Part shown: positions 53,738-61,602 of the stretch, in pieces
Layout of the letters: each line of letters starts with the position of its first letter
How positions within the stretch are numbered: position 1 is the stretch's first letter
NCBI RefSeq assembly: GCF_003065485.1
Contig: NZ_CP026951.1
Location: 1,550,001 to 1,614,000, forward strand
Length of the DNA stretch: 64,000 nt
Direction: 5' to 3'
DNA from: Salinibacterium hongtaonis
GTDB taxonomy: Bacteria > Actinomycetota > Actinomycetes > Actinomycetales > Microbacteriaceae
Program-made: the position numbers and the translations under genes
Notes under the pieces: generated by a model
What the model saw: the letters and a program-made list of their open reading frames with translations, nothing else
The model's database searches: none
Told to the model about the DNA's origin: nothing

Positions 53738-54971
53738 TCGGTTCGGTCGTCTAGAACGACGAATACCTCCGACCCCATCGTCAGCGTCGCAACGACCGCC
53801 TCAACGTCCGGATCAGCGTCTCGACGAATTCCGAGCAGCCTGACTCGCTGCCCCTTAGAAAGCGAAGTCTGAGCCGACGCCGTTCTGAGAAGCACGACCG
53901 GCCGTGTGCCTGAAAGATCGAGCATCCACCAGCTGTTCGCTCCATTCTGGGCACCGACGATTCCCTCGAAGTCGAACCACGCGTCGGGTGCGACCGAGGA
54001 TGGAACCGGGATTACGGTTGTCCAATAGACGGTGCACACGCTTCGAACGGGACAACGCAAACATTGCGGCCCGGTCGTTGCAGCCGGCACGTCGACTTCG
54101 ATGCGCCGGTCCGCCTCCAGGACGCGAGCCTTGATGGATTCGGCAAAGCTTGCCAGATCACTCCCGTCTAGAGCGTCGATCGAGACATCACGGTTCGGAT
54201 AGGCCAGCGTCAATTTACGCAGCGTCGTGCGTCTGGGATTGGCAACGAGGTCGTGCATCCAGAGCGCTCCGTAGAAGCGAAGTTGGTCGAGATGTGCTGG
54301 ATCTTCGAGGCCAGTTTTGTGATCAGTGATATCGGCACGATCACCAGTGATGGTGAGAACGTCCAGACGCCCCTTCATACGAAGTTCGTCAGCCCACAGA
54401 GCGACCTCTGCGTAGGTTCCGGGAAGCAAAGCATGGCGTGAGTACTCAGCATCACCAGAGCGCGTCTCGTTGGACTCAGCGCGGCTGAGACGCGGCTCTA
54501 AGGTCATCCGGCTGAGAAGAACTTGAACCGCTCTGCGTGCCTCCGGAATTCTGTCTTCGAGCTGTCGTTGGACTTGGACGCGCCGAGCGGCGCTCACTCT
54601 GGGATTGGCCTCAAGCGCCGTGATGCGCCGCTCCAACGCTGAGAGGACAAGCGCCGAGTAGCCCCGAGGACACGAAGGACAGCGACAGCATCGGGGGAGC
54701 TTGACGTTGTGCACCCAGCCTTGACCAGAGCTCGGACTACATGTTCGAGTGCATCGTGGACGACGTCGCCGAAGAGCGCGGAAGGCTGCACTGCTCGTGG
54801 GTATGCGTACCCGTCCCATAATGAGGGATACGTTGCCGTTGCCAACGAAAACCGCAGCGCACACGTTTCGACTTCCTTGAGCGCGGAATAGCTCCAGTGC
54901 CTAGGGGTGTCTTGTAGCACGGCCGCGGACTTCTCAACTCTGGTGTCGAGGACTCGCTGGCTACCGCTCAT
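53734..54971 (-). pseudogene. RecB/Cas4-like PD-(D/E)XK nuclease, frameshifted
   Basis: The N-terminal half is read from ATG 54971 (WSYSALKEVETCALRFSLAT and SALFGDVVHDALEHVV) and the C-terminal half in another frame to 53734. The latter has MKGRLDVLTITGDRADITDH followed by KTG, the catalytic Asp and Asp-x-Lys region, QLRFYGALW, and a C-terminal cysteine cluster CLRCPVRSVC that could bind Fe-S. The break lies near the CCCC run at 54662-54665; one more base would restore VLGGYSALVL. The start codon overlaps the helicase stop (ATGA). It could be a true mutation, a sequencing error or -1 recoding. Confidence 0.75.
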
Positions 54972-57900
54972 GAAAGTGCCTTGATTACCGAATTGGTCGC
55001 GAAAGGCAAGTTGCGCGAGATCACCATGTCGTCGATGAGCGGTACTTGCAGGCCGCCGTATTCCTTCGCGTCGTATAGATCCTGCGTAGGCGCTACGTCG
55101 AGCGTCAACGGACCGTGAACGCCAATAATCCAGGTCTGACCTGACCGAGTTGCGAGGATCGGGGCGGTGATGCGTCCTAGCCCAGGGACTTCGACTACCT
55201 CGTTTCGCTTGAAGACGGTGTCCGGAAGGTCTCGGCTCTCAAGGTCCGCGAAGAGCTTGTCTGCCGAAAGGTCGAGTCTCGCTTGATCTAGGGTCGGAGA
55301 CTCGCCGAATAGAAGATAGCGGAGCAAACTCGCGCCCACTTTGCGATCAAGCAACCCGTGCTCGAATCTGTTTCGGAAACTTCTCAAGCACTGATAGCAG
55401 GACTCATCGCACCCCGCTGGGCAGTTTTCGAGTCGATCGAGCGCATCCGTGAAAATCGACACGCCGAATTCTTGTACGCGCCGAGTGAATCCTGCGCCCC
55501 CGGCGAGCGTGTCATAGAGATAGATCTCGGCCTCTTCGCCCTTGTGTCCGAGTGGTGTTAACGCCGGCCGGTATTCGGCCTGTATTTCTGAAGCCTCGAT
55601 CCCAAGTTTCTGCGTAGCCGCAATCGTGAGCGCCTCTGCCAGAGTACGAAGCGCGACATGTGTTGACAACCACTCAGGACGGAGTCGTACCGGCGAGTCA
55701 ACACGGAGCCGAACGAGGAGCACGTCCGATTTGAAATCAGTACCGAGCACCAACCCCTTGGAGGAACGAGAGCCTGGGCAGTCTTGATTCTTCTCGTCTG
55801 GATAGGGCTTCTTGTGCGAGCCAAAGACCTCACCGCTGGCATTTTTCACGGGCTCAATGAGCCCACAGATCGTACAGTAGTTGTAGCCCTCGTTGTTCGG
55901 ACCCGTATTGGTAACCAGGAGCGTAGAGCGCTGGTACGCCTGAATCACACGATCGCTGAGTCCAGCCCACTTCCCATCTTCACCCGGTCCCTCGGCGACA
56001 AGCTTGGCCCTCGTTGCGTAGCTGACGGCTGGCGCGTCATCGGGGCTCGTTCCCGGGTCCTTTGTCGCGCGATGCGCGAACCCTGGCGGCCGCATCCAGT
56101 TCATAGCTTTGCCGAAGGATTCTGGCGTTCCGCAGGCGGGGCACTCGCGTTCTTCGCCCTTCTCTGCTTCGGTCGACCTAACATGCATCGCGTAGTGACA
56201 GACAGAGCATTCGAAATAGAGCCATCGCTCCTGCCAGGCCTTAAATCGATCGGCCTGCATCGGTGAGTAGATCGCGCCGGAGGTCCATTCCTTGTTGTCG
56301 ATCCAGACCACTTTGCCTGGCGCGTACTGACTCAGCGCTACGTTGAGTCCTTGGCTCGGCGTGTACTGATAGGAGGTGTTGAACCGTTCGGACTTGTTGA
56401 CGTCGAAGACGTGGAACGACACGACGTCGGTCGGGAACGCATAGCGAGGAAGGACTCCCTCGTAAAGCAATCGGTCGAGCAGATTAGTCTGGCTTCGTTC
56501 TTCCCCTGGCAGCTCGGCCCCGTCCTCCGACGGGCCATCGAGTTCCACCTCGTTCTGCTTCGGAGCCAGATCCCCTTCGGATGCTTCCGGTGTGCTTCCA
56601 TGCGCATCGATCTTCAAGGCTCGATCGAGTTCCTTGAGAGTCGCGTTTACGAAGTTCGCGAGGATCTCCGCACGCAGTTCAGCCAACTCGGACGGGAGCC
56701 AGTCATCGATCTCAACTCGGAGCAACGCCTCGTTTACCTTGAGCCACTCTTCGAAGTCTGTGCGGTTGAGCTTCGAGGTCGTCCCCACAAAGCCAGGAAC
56801 GGTTCCAAGTACCTCAAACAACTGCTTCTGCTCATCGGGGTCGATGTTGGGAAGTCGATCTTGGTGATATCGCTGCAGCAGGTAAGCCGCGACGTGTCTG
56901 CGCGCGATCTCATCGTTGTCCATAGTGAGCCGCGGATCCTCGACTTTTCCGCGAATCATTGCAGCAGGGTTACGGAAGTACTGATCGTCGTGCGTATCCG
57001 CGCTCCCGAACGCGACCACGGTGGCCACTGCGTTCCCACGACGTCCCGCGCGACCAGCGCGCTGCTGATAGTTGGCACGCGAAGGCGGCATGTTCCGCAG
57101 TGCAACTCCGCTCAGGCTGCCGATGTCAATTCCGACTTCCATCGTTGTCGTGCACGACAGCACGTCGACGGCTGGATGTTGCTCATCGTCCTGGCCCGGT
57201 AGTGAAACGTCGATGTCTTGGAAGAGCAGTTCGTACTGCTCAGCTCGGGAGAACACTTCATCCGATTGCGCTGCGTTCAGCTGCGCCGTGTGCTCTCGCG
57301 CGACTATTCCCATTGGCGCTTCAGGCAAAGCCTGCAGTGCGCGAGCGGCGCTTGCTCGGTAATAGCCCTTTCGCGCTTGAAAGACAGGGTCGCTGTTGGG
57401 ATTTAGAACGCGAACTGCGTTCTCGCGGCAGTTGACACACTTGGACGAGCCAGGAAAGGGGCGTTGCGTGTAGCGGCAGTGCTCGCAATAGCCCCATCCC
57501 TCTGAGATGTCGAGCGCGACGTTCTCCGCAACCAGTCGATACTTGCCTCCGATCGACTCGCAGAAAGTCGCCAACAGGATCGGGAGCCATTCGTCGTTGA
57601 ATTGCTTCTTCTTTGGCTTCGTTTCGAGCCACTTGGCAAGACCGTCGAATTTTCCAGCGTGGGGATGAACGCCTCCCTTTACCTTCCACCACTCGCCCTC
57701 CTGCATCGACTGGAACCAGATTCCCTTGGTCGCCCAGAAGCCGAGCCAGATCCGAACGAGTGCCAGCTTCTCCTCATCCGTTTTGGCAACACCCTCGATG
57801 TCTGGGAGCTTGGGAAGCAGGGCCTTGCGTTTTGCTCCTTTCTCACGGAGCGTGGCGAGCCCCAGCGACGAGAGTCCGTAATACTTATCTGTCAGAGTCG

Positions 57901-60520
57901 CGTACATCGCGCGGAGCAGCGACACCGGGGGTGTCGGCTGCAAAATCATCAGTCCCAACAGCTGCGAAGTTTCCCCAGTCAGCGCACCCGCAGCGACCTT
58001 CGCGACGACCTCATCCAGAATCTTCATTGACTCTGCCGGTCTAAGTTCCGGCCGTAGTCGCGCTTTCAGCGCAGTCGCTCCCACCATCGTCGCCAGGAAC
58101 ATCTGCTGCAGGCTGAGCTCGTCGCGAATCATGTCCTGAGCATCGAGATCGGTCCATCCGCGAAGTAGAAGTGGGCGGATCACGTCTCGCATCGAGTAGT
58201 TCTGAAGATTCGGTGCAAGGCGTGCTGCAACTTGGCGCGAGTCCGAGAACGCAAGCACCTTCCGACCCCGCAGTGGTGCGAACTCGCTGTATTCCCGGCT
58301 CGGAGGTTGCACTTCGATCTGTCGGGTCACGAGCGCTTGGAATGGCTGGTCGCCCTTGGTCTGGTGGTCCTGAACAGAAGAGCGCCCGTACCCAGCTGAG
58401 CGCTCGCAGACTCCGCACGGCTTGAACTCGCCATTCGCATTTGTTTGATCATGCTCATCGTCGTCGCCCTCGGTGGTGATAAGTTCGCCGCCGCGAAGTT
58501 CGGGTAGATAGACGCTTCGGACTCTCGTGCCTAGCTTCTTAGAATCGAGCGCGCCGGTGACCAGGTCAAGGTCGGCAAGCTTCGTGTGGATCGTCGGGCT
58601 TTCGAGTAGGAGGTCCAGAGCAAAGAGTTCGGGAACAGATCCTGCTGCTGCCTGGAACGCTCCGCCTTGCTCATGCCACAAATACGACGGTTCGATTAGG
58701 TCGTCCGTGTAGGCGCGCGCGTATGAGGAACCACAATGGCGGCACGTGAAATATTCGAAGACTCGAGCTCCGCAGGCGCAGGCGGAGCGCGGCTGGTGAT
58801 AGAGCTTTCCGATAGGACCGGTTCCGCGCAGGCTCTCGTCAAGCGCGTCGCAGTCAGGGTCAAGGCATGCCCACAAGCCGGGAAGCCCGCGAAAAAAACC
58901 GTGCACGCGGCACGGCAACAGCCCTGGCTCGTCGGGACTCTGGCGCGCCGCGCTCCCGAGAGCCAATAGCGTAGACGCTGCCCGATCAGCGATCGCCCGC
59001 TCCACCAGGGGAAACACCTCTGCGCCCAGTTCGCTCACGGGCTGCGCCTTCTGCATCGTTGCGTTCACCAGAAGGGCCAGAGGCTCAAAATCATGGAGCG
59101 CCTCGTACAACAACTCAGCAAGTGGACGATCGCTAAGCGCAACACCTCGATAGTTGAGCAATCCCGCAATCGCGACAACCTTGTCAGCGTCTGAGTCGGC
59201 TTCGTAATAGTCCCGAATCGGGAGGGACATCAGCATTCCAGCATCAGCGGCGGTTCCCGTCGCAGCCGGAGCTCCGAGCTTGAGCTCACCCTCGACGGTC
59301 CGGAAGTCTGCAATGTCTTTACCGCTGAGCTGCGCCGCAAACTCGCGCGCGTACTCCGCGCTGGCAAAGCTAGCGCTGGTTGTGATCACCTGCAGACGTT
59401 CCGGGGTGATGCCAAGACGAGCCCGGAGACGCCTGAGCAGCAATGCGACTTCTGCACCTGCCGCGCCCCGGTACAAGTGAGCCTCATCGACGATCAGCAT
59501 GAACCGTTCTTGCGGATTGTCCGCAAGCCATTTGCGCGTCTCATCAAAGACTGGTCGCTCGAGCGGCCGCATCAGCATGTACTCCAACATTGAGTAGTTG
59601 GTGATGATGACGTCTGGAGGCGACGCGAGTACCTCATGGCGAGTCAGCAGCTCTGGGTCATCAGGTTGCATAACCGCCCGAATGAAGTTGCCATCCTTGT
59701 CCTGCCAACGACTTCCTTTGTCGCCGAACCACTTCTTAATGTCGGGCTTTGCTGGCCATTTCCCCCTCGCCTGAAGCTTCTCAATCAGCGCCACTGCCTC
59801 GGAGTGCCATTCGGCTTTTGGATTTTCAGCGCGATCTTGAAGGAGTACGTAAAAGTCTTCGATTGAGCCCAGCCGGCGCTGATCCCTCTCTCTCGTGCGC
59901 ACTCCGGGGTACAAAGTGCGGCTCGTGTAGCGGGCGAACCGTGCCGGTCTCCCTGCCCAAGCGTTGAACTGGGTGGTAACCCGAGGGTCGCCTAAGAGTC
60001 GCCGGAGACGCCCGAGTTGGTCGTTGACAAGAGCGTTCATCGGATAAAGGATCATCGCGCGGACCGCGGGTGCAGCAAAAGATTGCGGTCGATGTGCTGC
60101 TTCCGTCGCAAGTTTTGCGACCATTGGCAGGAGAAAGGACTCTGTCTTGCCGGAGCCGGTACCAGTGGTCACGGCCAAGCTCGAGCCATCCCGACATGCC
60201 CATTCGAGGGCGTTTGCTTGATGGGTGTAGGGAGGGTCGAACAGCAGCGGGTCGAGCCCGCCCACGCGCTGCGTGAGCGCTGCGAACAGTTGTTGCACTG
60301 CGGCGTCGAGTTCGAGATCAGAGAACCTTCGCTCGGTACGATACCGCGGCGTGCTCTCGATAAACGGCTCGCGAAAGATCACCCCCTCCTTGTTCAGCAG
60401 CTCACGACGTTGTTCGATCACCATCGGATGACCGACGTGGTAAGTCGCCTCGATGTAGTCTCGGAGAGCCGCCTGGATATCGTCGATCGTCTCGGCAATC
60501 GTTGGTGCTTCGCCTGTCAA
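54968..60520 (-). CDS. Large DEAH helicase with DUF1998 C-terminus (DruE-like)
   Basis: About 1850 residues. TTG at 60520 is favoured: its TTGA overlaps the stop of the preceding gene and GGAAGG lies upstream; ATG at 60553 is the alternative. Walker A TGTGSGKTES is near residue 120, the DEAH box VDEAHLYRGAAG near 345, motif V GIDIGSLSGVAL, and motif VI QQRAGRAGRRG near 1155. A HGFFRGLPGLWACLDPDC zinc-type segment and CGVCERSAGYG lie between. The C-terminal region ends with CPAGCDESCYQCLRSFRNR near residue 1700, the DUF1998 cysteine cluster. Length and composition resemble Druantia DruE; DISARM instead splits this into DrmA and DrmB. Confidence 0.75.
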   Translation of the reverse strand: MTGEAPTIAETIDDIQAALRDYIEATYHVGHPMVIEQRRELLNKEGVIFREPFIESTPRYRTERRFSDLELDAAVQQLFAALTQRVGGLDPLLFDPPYTHQANALEWACRDGSSLAVTTGTGSGKTESFLLPMVAKLATEAAHRPQSFAAPAVRAMILYPMNALVNDQLGRLRRLLGDPRVTTQFNAWAGRPARFARYTSRTLYPGVRTRERDQRRLGSIEDFYVLLQDRAENPKAEWHSEAVALIEKLQARGKWPAKPDIKKWFGDKGSRWQDKDGNFIRAVMQPDDPELLTRHEVLASPPDVIITNYSMLEYMLMRPLERPVFDETRKWLADNPQERFMLIVDEAHLYRGAAGAEVALLLRRLRARLGITPERLQVITTSASFASAEYAREFAAQLSGKDIADFRTVEGELKLGAPAATGTAADAGMLMSLPIRDYYEADSDADKVVAIAGLLNYRGVALSDRPLAELLYEALHDFEPLALLVNATMQKAQPVSELGAEVFPLVERAIADRAASTLLALGSAARQSPDEPGLLPCRVHGFFRGLPGLWACLDPDCDALDESLRGTGPIGKLYHQPRSACACGARVFEYFTCRHCGSSYARAYTDDLIEPSYLWHEQGGAFQAAAGSVPELFALDLLLESPTIHTKLADLDLVTGALDSKKLGTRVRSVYLPELRGGELITTEGDDDEHDQTNANGEFKPCGVCERSAGYGRSSVQDHQTKGDQPFQALVTRQIEVQPPSREYSEFAPLRGRKVLAFSDSRQVAARLAPNLQNYSMRDVIRPLLLRGWTDLDAQDMIRDELSLQQMFLATMVGATALKARLRPELRPAESMKILDEVVAKVAAGALTGETSQLLGLMILQPTPPVSLLRAMYATLTDKYYGLSSLGLATLREKGAKRKALLPKLPDIEGVAKTDEEKLALVRIWLGFWATKGIWFQSMQEGEWWKVKGGVHPHAGKFDGLAKWLETKPKKKQFNDEWLPILLATFCESIGGKYRLVAENVALDISEGWGYCEHCRYTQRPFPGSSKCVNCRENAVRVLNPNSDPVFQARKGYYRASAARALQALPEAPMGIVAREHTAQLNAAQSDEVFSRAEQYELLFQDIDVSLPGQDDEQHPAVDVLSCTTTMEVGIDIGSLSGVALRNMPPSRANYQQRAGRAGRRGNAVATVVAFGSADTHDDQYFRNPAAMIRGKVEDPRLTMDNDEIARRHVAAYLLQRYHQDRLPNIDPDEQKQLFEVLGTVPGFVGTTSKLNRTDFEEWLKVNEALLRVEIDDWLPSELAELRAEILANFVNATLKELDRALKIDAHGSTPEASEGDLAPKQNEVELDGPSEDGAELPGEERSQTNLLDRLLYEGVLPRYAFPTDVVSFHVFDVNKSERFNTSYQYTPSQGLNVALSQYAPGKVVWIDNKEWTSGAIYSPMQADRFKAWQERWLYFECSVCHYAMHVRSTEAEKGEERECPACGTPESFGKAMNWMRPPGFAHRATKDPGTSPDDAPAVSYATRAKLVAEGPGEDGKWAGLSDRVIQAYQRSTLLVTNTGPNNEGYNYCTICGLIEPVKNASGEVFGSHKKPYPDEKNQDCPGSRSSKGLVLGTDFKSDVLLVRLRVDSPVRLRPEWLSTHVALRTLAEALTIAATQKLGIEASEIQAEYRPALTPLGHKGEEAEIYLYDTLAGGAGFTRRVQEFGVSIFTDALDRLENCPAGCDESCYQCLRSFRNRFEHGLLDRKVGASLLRYLLFGESPTLDQARLDLSADKLFADLESRDLPDTVFKRNEVVEVPGLGRITAPILATRSGQTWIIGVHGPLTLDVAPTQDLYDAKEYGGLQVPLIDDMVISRNLPFATNSVIKALS

Positions 60521-61602
60521 GGTTTCCCTTCCAATGAGTTTGACTTCATCCAAGTCATGTTGGTGAGTAGTTCGATCACCCCAGGCATCGCCCCGGTCGG
60601 CACCCGATAAGCAAACAGAGCGCCCGTCGCCTCGAGGGCAAGGCCGACGAGTTGGAGGTAGCGTTCGGCGAATCCGGGAATCGGGGAAAAGAACTTGACC
60701 ACAACCGCGGTCCCTGATCCGAACGGCTCGACAGCGAATCGCTGGGGCTCGCCGCGCACGGCATCGATGGCCATCTGAAATCGCCAGGCCTCATCTCGAC
60801 CTGGAACGACCGAATTGTCGATCGGGAATTCGATCATTCGTTTGGGGACCCCGTCGTCCAGTCGCACGACACACCAGAGGTCCGCCCCATATGCCTGGGG
60901 CCGGCGGGCCGTGAAATCTCCAGTGTCGGCTGCTTTTGGTGCTCGCCAACGGCCTCGGTAGTACCTCACGTTTGAACGTGGGTCGATCACCTGGAGGCCT
61001 TCGATGCCACCAGAGGAGGGTGTCGCGTCTATGCGACTCGTGATCCGTCCTATCAATGAGTCAGCTGATTCGGTCGCAGGCGTGGCGACCCAGCGCCCAC
61101 GTTCGATTGGACGGAGTCCGGCATCCGCGAGCCGCTCAGCCGCGTTCACCGGGTCGATTCGAATAGCGCGAGTGTGGCCCTCTCGCTCAACAAGCGGCGC
61201 GAGTTCGAAATCGACGAGAGACACGCCAAAGGGACGAACTCCCGAGATGAGATACGTTCCTGGTTCTCGCTCGATGTACGAAGGTGGACCAAGGTATAGG
61301 AGTCGGACTGAACGATCTTCGTCTCGTCTCAACTCAAGCAGATCCCCTGCCGCCACCAACAAGTCGAGCAGATCTGTCAGTCTCTCGCGAGTAACTTCGC
61401 CATCACTTGAAACTGGGCTGACAGCGCCCAGAACCGCGCTGACGAGTCGGCTGGGACTGGTGGGGCACATAAATGATGCAGCACGTCTGAGCGATGCGGA
61501 AAGCCCCTCTCGGCTCGCGAGGCCGACCGTTTCATGGTCGAGTCCAAGGATCCGAACCGACAGTGCGGACGCCTCAGCCGCGCTTAGGTTGGATACAGCC
61601 AT
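60517..61602 (-). CDS. Unknown protein of the DruE-like operon
   Basis: 361 residues, ATG at 61602 overlapping the stop of the upstream gene (TGATG-type junction). The N-terminal 110 residues look like a winged helix (PSRLVSAVLGAVSP and ERLTDLLDLLVAAGDLLEL). The C-terminal part has beta-rich segments and RPQAYGADLWCVVRLDDGVP with FAVEPFGSGTAVVVKFFSPI. I do not recognise the family. It is encoded in the same overlapping operon as the helicase and nuclease, so it probably acts in the same system, possibly as a DNA-binding or adaptor subunit. Confidence 0.6.
   Translation of the reverse strand: MAVSNLSAAEASALSVRILGLDHETVGLASREGLSASLRRAASFMCPTSPSRLVSAVLGAVSPVSSDGEVTRERLTDLLDLLVAAGDLLELRRDEDRSVRLLYLGPPSYIEREPGTYLISGVRPFGVSLVDFELAPLVEREGHTRAIRIDPVNAAERLADAGLRPIERGRWVATPATESADSLIGRITSRIDATPSSGGIEGLQVIDPRSNVRYYRGRWRAPKAADTGDFTARRPQAYGADLWCVVRLDDGVPKRMIEFPIDNSVVPGRDEAWRFQMAIDAVRGEPQRFAVEPFGSGTAVVVKFFSPIPGFAERYLQLVGLALEATGALFAYRVPTGAMPGVIELLTNMTWMKSNSLEGKP

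Noticed and set aside
54968-60553. DISARM (DrmA/DrmB) as the identity of the helicase operon
   Set aside because: DISARM encodes helicase and DUF1998 in separate genes with DrmC and a methyltransferase; here they are one protein and neither partner is visible.
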